Shown here in pieces: positions 15,983 through 23,731 of a stretch of DNA of 34,267 nt. Within the stretch, counting starts at the first letter, position 1; the number at the start of each line of letters is the position of its first letter. Origin of the DNA: CAYUNA01 sp047629355 (lineage in GTDB: Bacteria > Bacteroidota > Bacteroidia > Chitinophagales > Saprospiraceae). Where the stretch lies: contig JBLHWU010000043.1 in the NCBI GenBank assembly GCA_047629355.1, forward strand, positions 1-34,267, read 5' to 3'. Made by a program: the position numbers and the translations under genes. Below the pieces are notes generated by a model. It saw nothing but the letters and a program-made list of their open reading frames with translations. It was not told where the DNA came from and ran no database searches.

Positions 15983-17413
15983 ATGGGTGCAACACTAACC
16001 GTGCCGGTCGAAACGGCAACCAGAGAGATTCAGCGAATTTTTAATTTGCAAAAAGACAATCAGTTCAACGTTGGTAACTCGACGGCTTCGGAGCGAATTG
16101 CCAAGTTGAAAAAACTGCACAAAGCGGTTTTGAAATATCGACTTGAGATAAAGGAAGCGCTGTACAAAGATTTTCGGAAGCACCCGACGGAGGTGGATTT
16201 GACGGAAATTTATGCCATAACGAGTGAAATTAAGGCAGCAAAAAGCAATGTTCGCCGCTGGATGAGTAAACAATCAGTGGATACTCCTTTGGCTTTGATG
16301 GGGTCGAGTTCATATATTAAATACGAGGCGAAAGGCGTAGTTTTAATCATTGCGCCGTGGAATTTTCCAGTCAATTTGACTTTTTGTCCATTGGTCTCTG
16401 CGATTTCAGCAGGCAACACGGTGATTTTGAAACCATCGGAAATGACGCCACATGCTTCCGCGATAATGAAGAAAATTATTAATGAAGTTTTTGATGAAAA
16501 TGAAGTCGCATTAGTAGAAGGTGGGATTGATACTTCGTCGGCATTATTGGAATTGCCATTCAATCATATTTTCTTCACAGGTGCGCCGAGTATCGGTAAA
16601 ATTGTGATGAAAGCAGCAGCAAAGCATTTGACTTCGGTGACGCTGGAATTGGGCGGAAAATCTCCGACGATTGTGGATGAAACGGCTAATTTGGATGCTG
16701 CAGCTCGACGAATTGCTTGGGGAAAATACATGAACAACGGTCAAATTTGTATTGCGCCAGATTACGTTTTTGTCCATGAAAAAGTGAAGACGGAATTTAT
16801 TCAAAAAGTAAAAGAGTACGTCAAAACGTTTTATAAAGAAGACGCAGCAAAAGAAGATTCCTACGCTCGAATGGTCAATAATAAGCACTATAATCGAGTA
16901 AAAGGCTATATTCAAGATGCAATGCACAAGGGCGCGACAATGGAATTGGGCGGTCAATTTGATGACAGCCAAGACTATATTTCACCAACCATTATGTCGA
17001 ACGTTTCGATGGATTCCGATTTGATGACGAAGGAAATTTTTGGTCCAGTGATGCCCGTTTTTGGTTTCACAGATTTGAAAGAGGTAGCGAAAGAAATCAA
17101 TTCACGAGAGAAACCATTGGCGCTTTATATCTATAGTAAAAAATCGAAAAACATCAATTATATGGTTGACAATACCCGCGCAGGCGGAACGTGTATCAAT
17201 CACAATGCAGTACATTTTTTCAATCACAATTTACCATTTGGTGGTTCAAATAATAGCGGAATTGGTAAAACGGGCGGACATTTTGGCTTCTTATCCTTTA
17301 GCAATGCACGAGGTATTTTGAAGCAACACATTCCGAATGCGCTGGAGTTATTGATGCCACCATATAATAATTTTAAGCAGACGTTGGTGGATTTGACGAT
17401 TAAGTGGTTTTAA
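15983..17413 (+). CDS. Aldehyde dehydrogenase, class 3/fatty aldehyde type
   Basis: NAD(P)-dependent oxidation of an aldehyde to the acid. The 476 residues fit the ALDH3-like short class. Landmarks: IAPWNFPVNLTFCPLVSAIS (oxyanion Asn and cofactor loop), GNTVILKPSE, FFTGAPSIGKIVMKAA (GxxxxG cofactor motif), TLELGGKSPTIVD with general base Glu222, NNGQICIAPDYVF with catalytic Cys256, and KEIFGPVMPVF. The C-terminus is amphipathic (NNFKQTLVDLTIKWF), possibly helping membrane association. Position after the acyl-CoA ligase suggests that fatty aldehydes are oxidised and then activated to CoA esters; this pathway reading is inference. Confidence 0.93.
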   Translation: MGATLTVPVETATREIQRIFNLQKDNQFNVGNSTASERIAKLKKLHKAVLKYRLEIKEALYKDFRKHPTEVDLTEIYAITSEIKAAKSNVRRWMSKQSVDTPLALMGSSSYIKYEAKGVVLIIAPWNFPVNLTFCPLVSAISAGNTVILKPSEMTPHASAIMKKIINEVFDENEVALVEGGIDTSSALLELPFNHIFFTGAPSIGKIVMKAAAKHLTSVTLELGGKSPTIVDETANLDAAARRIAWGKYMNNGQICIAPDYVFVHEKVKTEFIQKVKEYVKTFYKEDAAKEDSYARMVNNKHYNRVKGYIQDAMHKGATMELGGQFDDSQDYISPTIMSNVSMDSDLMTKEIFGPVMPVFGFTDLKEVAKEINSREKPLALYIYSKKSKNINYMVDNTRAGGTCINHNAVHFFNHNLPFGGSNNSGIGKTGGHFGFLSFSNARGILKQHIPNALELLMPPYNNFKQTLVDLTIKWF

Positions 17414-17905
17414 AAAAAAAAGTCAGAAGATAGACCGCTTTGCTGTCAGAAGTCAGAAGTTTACAAGTGTAAAATCTGACTTCTGATCATGCAAGCATTT
17501 TTAAAGAGTAACAAGTCTAGCATAAATTTTAAGTAGATTACTGAAAACTCAACAGATTTTTAATCTTGATTTTTCGTAAAATAACAAGTACCTATATCTA
17601 AGGGAGTTTGAGGGTAAAAAGTGGTTGTACAACCACTTTTTACCCTCAAGAGACCAAGCGCGCCGGCGGCGCGGGGAGTATATTTAGGGGAGAGAAGAAT
17701 TGGGTTTTTATAAAAAATTCAATTCTTCTCTCCCCCTAAAACCCCTTAGAAAATCAAAACACAGATAAAAATAGGTGCAATTTTTCATAAAATTTAAATA
17801 TCTCTAAAATCTGTTGAGTTTTCAGTAGATTAAGTGAATTTTTTAAGAAAAATGCTTTTTTTTGAAAAATTTGGTCTTTAACAACAAACAAAAACACACC
17901 AAAAC
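17414..17905. other. Repeat-filled gap of 490 bp without a gene
   Basis: No credible coding sequence. It holds a TCTGACTTC-type repeat (17420-17488), a right-half copy of the GTTACCC palindrome (17492-17517, compare 26241-26266), the TIR-bounded element at 17539-17827 and about 78 bp of leader for the next gene. Confidence 0.7.
17539..17827. repeat. MITE-like element with perfect 22-bp terminal inverted repeats and internal hairpins
   Basis: A 22-bp arm starting TACTGAAAACTCAACAGA at 17539 is matched exactly and inversely by 17806-17827. Inside lie a loopless 38-bp perfect palindrome (17610-17647, arms GAGGGTAAAAAGTGG...), a GC-rich GCGCGCCGGCGGCGC stretch, and a third hairpin with arms TTTAGGGGAGAGAAGAATTG and CAATTCTTCTCTCC (17692-17743). 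GAT flanks both ends and may be a 3-bp target duplication. It is the largest member of the composite hairpin family. Confidence 0.8.
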
Positions 17906-18265
17906 ATGAGAAATTTCATCCTCCTCAACGCTATTTTAGAAATCACCGTTGGCATCCTGATGGTACTTGCCCCTGAGTTAATTCCAGGTATGGATGCCAG
18001 TGACCCAATGGCAATAACCTTGGCTCGAATGTACGGCGCAGCAGCAATCGCCATTGGTTTTTATGCCTACAAAAGGTGGAAAGCAATGCCCAATCCGTTA
18101 GCTATCAAATCCTTTTTTAGTGTATTATCTATTTTTCATATCGGCGTTGCAAATGCAGCATTTTGGGGGTATAGTTCGGGGATTCCAGATTTTTTGGCTA
18201 TTTCTATTTTACACTTGGTATTGTTTATGGGGTCGGTGTATTTTATGCTTAAAAAAACATCGTAG
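17906..18265 (+). CDS. Small four-helix membrane protein of unknown function
   Basis: The 119 residues are almost entirely hydrophobic, with four predicted membrane segments: about 4-24 (LLNAILEITVGILMVLAPEL), 37-56 (AITLARMYGAAAIAIGFYAY), 72-93 and 97-114 (LAISILHLVLFMGSVYFML). A Pro-Glu-Leu-Ile-Pro loop and a short basic loop (KRWK) lie between them. No family or catalytic motif is recognised. It stands alone between repeat-rich gaps, so context gives no role. Reading frame quality and a plain ATG start make it probably real. Confidence 0.65.
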   Translation: MRNFILLNAILEITVGILMVLAPELIPGMDASDPMAITLARMYGAAAIAIGFYAYKRWKAMPNPLAIKSFFSVLSIFHIGVANAAFWGYSSGIPDFLAISILHLVLFMGSVYFMLKKTS

Positions 18266-18298
18266 AAATACTGTTTGTATTTTTCTTTCACACATAAT

Positions 18299-18454
18299 TA
18301 GTAAACCATATTTATTGATAGAATTTTAGGGCTAAGAATTTTTTGATAGTTTTTCTTTAAAAATCCTTGTATAGCCTACGTTATAGAATGATTTTTAAAG
18401 GGGAAATAGCGAAAAAAAATACGCTTAAAAACTATCAATAATTATGGTTTACTA
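18299..18454. repeat. MITE-like element, family C, 23-bp terminal inverted repeats
   Basis: TAGTAAACCATATTTATTG at the left and the complement of CAATAATTATGGTTTACTA at the right form 23-bp terminal repeats with one mismatch around a 156-bp element. The interior is a long imperfect palindrome (TTTCTTTAAAAATCC against TTTTTAAAGGGGAAA). The right end touches the next element. The core resembles 4185-4290. Confidence 0.8.
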
Positions 18455-18623
18455 CTTAAGTAACCTGACACCATTAATCGGGTGTACGAAAAAGGGCACG
18501 CACACGTCAACAGTTTCTTGTGTGGTATGTACTTGTTTAGAAATGCAGGTACAGGATGCCGACCCTCTTGGTAACAAAGGAATCTTATTCCTCTGATTGT
18601 TCGATTATTTATGTCGGGGTACA
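18455..18623. repeat. MITE-like element, family A, divergent copy
   Basis: The left end (TTAAGTAACCTGACACC then ATTAATCG) and right end (ATTGTTCGATTATTTATG then TCGGGGTAC) match family A termini, but the interior is unrelated GC-richer sequence (18481-18590) instead of the usual palindrome. It abuts family C at 18454. The insert is too short for a transposase, and I see no family in its translations. Confidence 0.6.
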
Positions 18624-19006
18624 TAATGTGAAAATTAATTCTTACACTTTTTATTGTAAACCTTATTGTCGGGTAACAAAATTGGTAGTGCCACAAATAT
18701 GCACTTTTACAGTTTAGGTGCTTTTTTTTATCAAAGGGATTTTTGTCTCTTAATACCCATCCCGCGTTGCCGCAGGCAACGCGCACTGTGTTTTTTGAAG
18801 CTCGAAAATTTTACGATTTTCTCGCTTTTCAAATTTCTAAAAAACGTTGTTATAGCGTACTTGCTTCATCCCTTGAAAGTTACTATTCATCTAAAAAATC
18901 TCCATTTTTCAGAAAAGTCTTACCTTTTTTAAACATTCTCCTGCCTACGGTTGTCTTTTTCATTGTTAAATAGGCTTGACTTATTAAATAAACATATCTG
19001 ACAATT
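18624..19006. other. Gene-free gap before the ABC permease
   Basis: No credible gene. Short frames here lack coding character. The only structure recognised is the two-hairpin repeat at 18763-18830. A weak -7-like box (CAATTTTG, 19000-19007, one mismatch) sits at the end. Confidence 0.5.
18763..18830. repeat. Composite hairpin repeat (partial copy)
   Basis: A perfect GC-rich hairpin containing GTTGCCGCAGGCAAC (18763-18783) is followed by a second hairpin (GAAGCTCGAAAATTTT against ATTTTCTCGCTTTTC, 18797-18830). The same pair follows the GAGTTTGAGG hairpin at 30097-30177, so this copy lacks the first module. Confidence 0.7.
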
Positions 19007-21550
19007 TTGCAAAATACATCCTTCTCTTGGCTACTAAAAATGGCATGGCGCGATAGTCGCCGAAATCGTGGACGATTGAGTCTATTTATTTCCTCTATTG
19101 TATTGGGAATAGCAGCATTGGTCGCCATTAATTCTTTTAGTGAAAACCTGCAAAAAGACATCAATAACGAAGCAAAATCATTGCTTGGTACAGATTTATT
19201 AGTCGATGGAAATCAAGCAGTGCCGGATTCCCTGATGCCTTTTTTGGATTCTTTGGATAGCGAAGCACGAGCACGAGCGATGAACTTTGTCTCCATGGTT
19301 TATTTTCCAAAAAATGGAGGAACACGTTTGGCGCAAGTCAAAGCAATGGAAGGGGATTTTCCTTTTTATGGAAAACTATTAACCGATCCGCTAACTGCGA
19401 AAGATACTTACCAAGACGGCAAAACCGCATTGGTGGATAAGACGCTGATGTTTCAATTTGGTTTAGAACCTGGTGATTCCATCCAAATCGGCGGGCAGAT
19501 GTTTAAAATTGAAGGACAACTTGTTGGGGCACCTGGACGAGCAGGTATTGCAGGGACAATCGCGCCTGTCGTGTATATGCCGATGCAGTATTTGAAAGAA
19601 ACGGGATTGGTGCAGGAAGGTAGCCGCATTTTTTATCAATATTATTTTAAATTTTCTGAGGAAACAGACGTTGAAAAGCTGGCAAAAGAAACGGTAAAAC
19701 CTCGTATGAGCGCTGCGTCTTTTGGCATCGATACTGTAGAAGAACGGAAGGAAGAGATGGGAAAGGCATTTTCTCAAATGGCGGTTTTCTTAAATTTAAT
19801 TGGCTTTATTGCATTGCTTTTGGGTTGTATTGGGGTGGCGAGTTCGGTGCATATTTATATTAAAGATAAAATTTCAACGATTGCTATCATGCGTTGTCTC
19901 GGTGCGAAAGGAACTACTTCATTTTGGATTTATATGATTCAGGTTTTGATGTTGGGATTGATTGGTGGTGTGATTGGGGCGGCATTGGGAAGCGTGATTC
20001 AAGTCGTTTTGCCGTTAGTAATTGGAGAATTTTTGCCCTTAGAAAATGTGAGTAATGATATTTCCCCGTCAGCGATTGCGGGTGGTATTGTAACAGGCTT
20101 GGGCATTACTGTTTTATTTGCAATGCTGCCATTATTGGCGGTACGGAATATTTCACCATTGCGAACTTTGCGTGCTTCTTATGATGATGATACTTCTGGG
20201 CGCGACCCACTACAATGGCTGGTTTATTTGGCTATTTTTCTGTTCATGTTCGGCTTTGCGTATTGGCAGACTGGCGATTGGAAGTCCTTTGTTTTTCCGA
20301 TTGCGATAGGCGTCGGTTTTGGTGTTTTGTGGGGTATTGCGAAGTTGTTGACGTGGTCGGTACGCCGATTTTTTCCAACAAAAGCGAGTTATGTTTTGCG
20401 GCAAAGTGTTGCTAATTTATACCGTCCAAATAACCAAACGGTAATTTTAGTTGTCACAATTGGTTTAGGTGCATTGCTGATTACTTTGTTGTTTTTTATG
20501 CGCGACACTTTGCTCAACCAAGTACAAATGACGGGTACAGGAGGACAGCCGAATATGATTGTTTTTGACATTCAAACACCACAGCGTGAAGCCATTTTAG
20601 ATTTAGCTAAAGCGAATGATATGCCTGTCATTCAGGACGTTCCTGTCGTGACCATGCGGTTAGATAATATAGATGGAAAAACGAAAGATGTAGTTCAGGC
20701 TGATTCAACTTCCGAAGTTGAAGGTTGGGTTTTTCGAAGAGAGTGGCGTTGTACATATCGAGACACTTTAACCGAATCGGAGACGATTATGGAAGGCGAA
20801 TTTGTGCCAGAAGTAGGAGCGGATGGTATTATTTACATTTCTATTTCTGATAATGTAGCGGATGGTTTGAATGCCGAAATTGGAACAAACGTAACCTTCA
20901 ACGTACAAGGTGCTTTGATTGAAACAGAGGTTGGGAGTATTAGAGAAATTGAATTTGGAAAATTACAAACGAACTTTTTTGTCGTCTTTCCAAAAGGGGT
21001 TTTAGAACAAGCGCCACAGTTCCATGTCATGGTTTCGCGAACGGTTTCGGAGGAGCAATCTGCAGGTTTCCAACAGGCATTGGTCAAAGGTTTTCCAAAT
21101 GCTTCGGTGATTGATTTAACGCAAATTTTGCAAGCCGTAGAGGATATTTTGGGGAAGGTGACTTTTGTGATTCGATTTATGGCTTTGTTTAGTATTCTAA
21201 CTGGCTTATTGGTATTGATTAGCTCGGTAGTTTTGAGTAAATTTCAGCGAATTCAAGAAAGTGTCTTGCTTAGAACATTGGGTGCAAGCCGTAGTCAAAT
21301 TCTTTGGATTAATGCCTTGGAATATTTTTTCCTTGGTTCTTTAGCGACGTTGACGGGCATCGGTTTGGCAGTGATTGCAGGTTGGTTGCAAGCGAAATTT
21401 ATGCTGGATACGCCATTTGTTTTTAGCTGGATACCAACATTAACCGTCTTTTTTGCGATTACGGGTTTAACTGTTTTTATTGGAATGTTTAACAGTCGGG
21501 AAGTGTTGTCGAAGCCGCCGTTAGAAGTATTGCGAAAAGAAGTTGGTTAA
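19007..21550 (+). CDS. ABC transporter permease, FtsX/MacB type (YbbP-like)
   Basis: An 847-residue inner-membrane permease with two FtsX modules. The N-terminus (WLLKMAWRDSRRNRGRLSLF) runs into a first membrane helix (about 25-45), then a large periplasmic domain (about 50-250), helices at about 260-285, 310-345 and 355-385, a middle membrane pair (about 405-450), a further helix near 480-500, a second periplasmic domain and three C-terminal helices. It resembles YbbP-like proteins linked to export of lipids, toxins or arylesterase-type hydrolases. The frame starts at TTG 19007; the first ATG (19040) would remove conserved N-terminal residues, so a non-ATG start is likely. The matching ATPase gene is not adjacent on either side. 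A family A repeat begins 11 bp after the stop. Confidence 0.88.
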   Translation: MQNTSFSWLLKMAWRDSRRNRGRLSLFISSIVLGIAALVAINSFSENLQKDINNEAKSLLGTDLLVDGNQAVPDSLMPFLDSLDSEARARAMNFVSMVYFPKNGGTRLAQVKAMEGDFPFYGKLLTDPLTAKDTYQDGKTALVDKTLMFQFGLEPGDSIQIGGQMFKIEGQLVGAPGRAGIAGTIAPVVYMPMQYLKETGLVQEGSRIFYQYYFKFSEETDVEKLAKETVKPRMSAASFGIDTVEERKEEMGKAFSQMAVFLNLIGFIALLLGCIGVASSVHIYIKDKISTIAIMRCLGAKGTTSFWIYMIQVLMLGLIGGVIGAALGSVIQVVLPLVIGEFLPLENVSNDISPSAIAGGIVTGLGITVLFAMLPLLAVRNISPLRTLRASYDDDTSGRDPLQWLVYLAIFLFMFGFAYWQTGDWKSFVFPIAIGVGFGVLWGIAKLLTWSVRRFFPTKASYVLRQSVANLYRPNNQTVILVVTIGLGALLITLLFFMRDTLLNQVQMTGTGGQPNMIVFDIQTPQREAILDLAKANDMPVIQDVPVVTMRLDNIDGKTKDVVQADSTSEVEGWVFRREWRCTYRDTLTESETIMEGEFVPEVGADGIIYISISDNVADGLNAEIGTNVTFNVQGALIETEVGSIREIEFGKLQTNFFVVFPKGVLEQAPQFHVMVSRTVSEEQSAGFQQALVKGFPNASVIDLTQILQAVEDILGKVTFVIRFMALFSILTGLLVLISSVVLSKFQRIQESVLLRTLGASRSQILWINALEYFFLGSLATLTGIGLAVIAGWLQAKFMLDTPFVFSWIPTLTVFFAITGLTVFIGMFNSREVLSKPPLEVLRKEVG

Positions 21551-21561
21551 AATTTTAAGGT

Positions 21562-21724
21562 TAAGTATCTGGACACAATTAATCAAACATTTAAAAAGTA
21601 TCTTTTTCCGTTATTTTTCTCTAAAAAATACTTCAATAAAATTCTTAATTAAGAATTTTATTGAGAAAACTAACAAAAAAATTTTACTCCTTTGATTGTT
21701 CGATTATTTATGTCCAGGTACTTA
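21562..21724. repeat. MITE-like element, family A, best-preserved copy
   Basis: Terminal inverted repeats: left TAAGTATCTGGACACAATTA then ATCAAACA, right complement TAAGTACCTGGACATAAATA then ATCGAACA. The central palindrome is AATAAAATTC TTAATTAAGAATTTTATT. It is 163 bp long and close in sequence to 3852-4007. It starts 11 bp after the permease stop, so it may form the transcript end. The rest of the 21551-21851 gap carries only a leader region. Confidence 0.8.
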
Positions 21725-21851
21725 CTAACTTGATTGTTATTGTCTGAATTTTGAGTAGTAAAAAAACGCGATTTTTAATTTTCATAAAAAAGGCGTAATT
21801 TCGTTCCTCCCTGCTACTTAAATTTTCAAACTTAGTCTCAATTTCAATAAA

Positions 21852-22340
21852 GTGAATTCCATTTTTAAAAACACGCAAACAGAATTAGCCGCTGCAGGTT
21901 TTCAAATAGAACGTAAAGATTTTAATCGTCCTTGGGGTGGTTTTTTTGTCATTAATGAATGTCAGGCAAACGCATTTACTGCTCAATATTTTGCGGGAAT
22001 GGATAATGCAGATTTGATAGATGGTCGAAAAGTGAGTCCGAAAATATTGCTCGTCGCGCCGCAAAAACGGTTGTCGTGGCAGTATCATCATCGGCGGTCG
22101 GAAGTTTGGCGAGTAGTCGAAGGTAAAGTTGGGGTTATGCGGTCAGATACGGATGAAGAGGGCGAATTGTGCGAATATACAAAGGGCGAAATGATTACCT
22201 TGGCAAAGGGCGAACGACATCGTTTGGTTGGTTTAAAGGAATGGGGAAAAGTCGCGGAAATTTGGCAACATACGAATCCCGAAAATCCATCAGATGAGGA
22301 TGATATTGTACGTTTGCAAGATGATTTTGGTCGAAATTAA
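21852..22340 (+). CDS. Cupin-domain protein, mannose-6-phosphate isomerase type II-like
   Basis: The 162-residue single cupin resembles the C-terminal domain of bifunctional mannose-1-phosphate guanylyltransferase/mannose-6-phosphate isomerase. The RPWGGFFVI opening leads to a metal-site pattern WQYHHRRSEVWRVVEGKVGV (His, His, Glu) and KGERHRLVGL (second motif His), then WQHTNPENPSDEDDIVRLQDDFGR, a typical phosphomannose isomerase ending. The start is GTG 21852; no in-frame ATG gives a complete domain. It may interconvert mannose- and fructose-6-phosphate or act on a related sugar phosphate. It precedes the HD-domain gene by about 108 bp, but that gene has its own promoter-like box. Confidence 0.82.
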   Translation: MNSIFKNTQTELAAAGFQIERKDFNRPWGGFFVINECQANAFTAQYFAGMDNADLIDGRKVSPKILLVAPQKRLSWQYHHRRSEVWRVVEGKVGVMRSDTDEEGELCEYTKGEMITLAKGERHRLVGLKEWGKVAEIWQHTNPENPSDEDDIVRLQDDFGRN

Positions 22341-22436
22341 GACTATCGCAAGAGTAAGACCACATAAAAATGATTAAAACTTTGTTATTTTAAAATAACA
22401 ATTTAGTAATAAATCTATGGAACAATGATTTTTTGC

Positions 22437-22444
22437 TAAATTTG
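22437..22444 (+). promoter_or_regulatory. Putative -7 box giving a leaderless or near-leaderless HD-domain mRNA
   Basis: TAAATTTG fits TAnnTTTG exactly and ends 4 bp before the ATG at 22449. Transcription would start at or within a few bases of the start codon. A good -33 element is not visible. Confidence 0.5.
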
Positions 22445-22448
22445 CCGC

Positions 22449-23633
22449 ATGAAAGCTCCTATCACAAAAGCGGCCGAAGCGTATGTCGTTAATCTATTGG
22501 AAAACGGTTTGACGGACGATCATTTATATCACGACTTGCAGCATACACTGATGGTAGCAAAGGCAACGCGTTTGTTGTCTTCGGAAATGGATTTACCAGA
22601 GGAAGAACGCGAAGTTTTAGAACTAGCTGGATTATTTCATGACACTGGTTTTGTTGAAACATATACAGGGCATGAAGAAGTCAGTAAATGTATTGCGCAA
22701 GAATTTTTACAAAAGCAAAGTTATCCCACCGAAAAGATTCAACTAATTCTGCACTGTATTGACGCCACATTGATGGGCTATGATCCAAAAACATTGTTGC
22801 AAAAAATCTTGAAAGACGCTGATTTTAACAATCTACGTGGGCAGTCTTACAAGAAAAAAGCAGCGGCTTTACGGCATGAATGGCTCGTTTTTTTTGATGA
22901 AAAATATACCAACAAGAAGTGGTTGAAAACAAATATTGAATTTTGGTCAGACCATCAATTTTATACCCCAGGAGGCGAATTGCTATTTGGCACTGCCAAA
23001 GACAAAAATTTGGAAAAACTACAAAAACAAATGAAAGAAGAAACAAAGAAGAAAGATAAGAAGAAAAAGGAAAAGAAGCGTGAAGTTCAAGAAAGTAACG
23101 GCATCTTGGCAACGAAAAGCTCCCAGATGATGTTTAAAACAACGCTTCGAAATCATATCGACTTAACTTCTATTGCCGATAATAAGGCGAATATTATGCT
23201 GACTATCAATGCGTTAATTATTACCGTAGCGATGCCTTTATTAGCTTCCAAAATTGACGGAAATAAATATATGCTCGTTCCAATAGCCGTTTTGTTGTTG
23301 ACTTGTACTTTCTCCATCATTTTTGCAACCTTAGCTACTCGTCCCGTTCCAACGGGTGGAAAAACCAATATAGATAACGTCGGGAAAAGTGTAACCAACT
23401 TATTTTTCTATGGAAATTTTTGGCAGATGCCACTCGATAAATATAAAATTGGTATCGAAAAAGTAGCGACTAACGATGCAATTCTTGACGATACAGTAGT
23501 CAACGATTTGTACTTTTTAGGGCGTGCTTTAGGCCATAAGTTTCGACGATTAAGAATCTGTTACAGTATTTTTATGGTAGGAATGACGTTGACGGTGATT
23601 TCGTTTATTGTTTCTTATTTATTTATGGTGTAA
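22449..23633 (+). CDS. HD-domain hydrolase fused to Pycsar-effector-like transmembrane domain (PycTM/DUF5706-like)
   Basis: The protein has 394 residues. Residues 1-185 are an HD phosphohydrolase domain with candidate metal ligands His32 (YHDLQHTLMV), His64-Asp65 (GLFHDTGF), His75 (GHEEVSK), His102 and Asp125 (KDADFNNL). A strongly basic linker follows (about 193-213, KKKDKKKKEKKREVQ). Residues 225-394 match the pattern of the Pycsar effector transmembrane domain: MMFKTTLRNHIDLTSIADNK, then ANIMLTINALIITVAMPLL (helix 1), YMLVPIAVLLLTCTFSIIFA (helix 2), a soluble part with LFFYGNFWQMP, and a last helix (IFMVGMTLTVISFIVSYLFM). In Pycsar the effector perceives cyclic pyrimidine nucleotides; here the fused HD domain might hydrolyse or bind a nucleotide. 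No cyclase gene is adjacent. The domain calls rest on remembered patterns. Confidence 0.82.
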   Translation: MKAPITKAAEAYVVNLLENGLTDDHLYHDLQHTLMVAKATRLLSSEMDLPEEEREVLELAGLFHDTGFVETYTGHEEVSKCIAQEFLQKQSYPTEKIQLILHCIDATLMGYDPKTLLQKILKDADFNNLRGQSYKKKAAALRHEWLVFFDEKYTNKKWLKTNIEFWSDHQFYTPGGELLFGTAKDKNLEKLQKQMKEETKKKDKKKKEKKREVQESNGILATKSSQMMFKTTLRNHIDLTSIADNKANIMLTINALIITVAMPLLASKIDGNKYMLVPIAVLLLTCTFSIIFATLATRPVPTGGKTNIDNVGKSVTNLFFYGNFWQMPLDKYKIGIEKVATNDAILDDTVVNDLYFLGRALGHKFRRLRICYSIFMVGMTLTVISFIVSYLFMV

Positions 23634-23657
23634 TGCTTAAGTAGGTTACCGTAATTA

Positions 23658-23730
23658 TCTATTATTTTTCAAACAAAGAAGCCGCTGATTTAACTTAAAC
23701 CAGCGGCTTCTTTGTTTGAAAAATAATAGA
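23658..23730. terminator. Bidirectional terminator, perfect 30-bp stem
   Basis: Positions 23658-23687 pair perfectly with 23701-23730, with a 13-nt loop. The GC-rich part is GAAGCCGCTG/CAGCGGCTTC, flanked by AT-rich arms that give A/T runs on both strands. It sits exactly between the converging HD-domain and PKD-protein genes, touching the stop region of the latter. Confidence 0.92.
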
Positions 23731-23731
23731 T

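Noticed and set aside
16544..16972. 142-residue minus-strand open frame
   Set aside because: Fully antisense to the aldehyde dehydrogenase, whose motifs are continuous on the plus strand.
18442..18786. 114-residue minus-strand open frame
   Set aside because: It spans the family A element and the start of the composite hairpin, has no domain character and is explained by repeat sequence.
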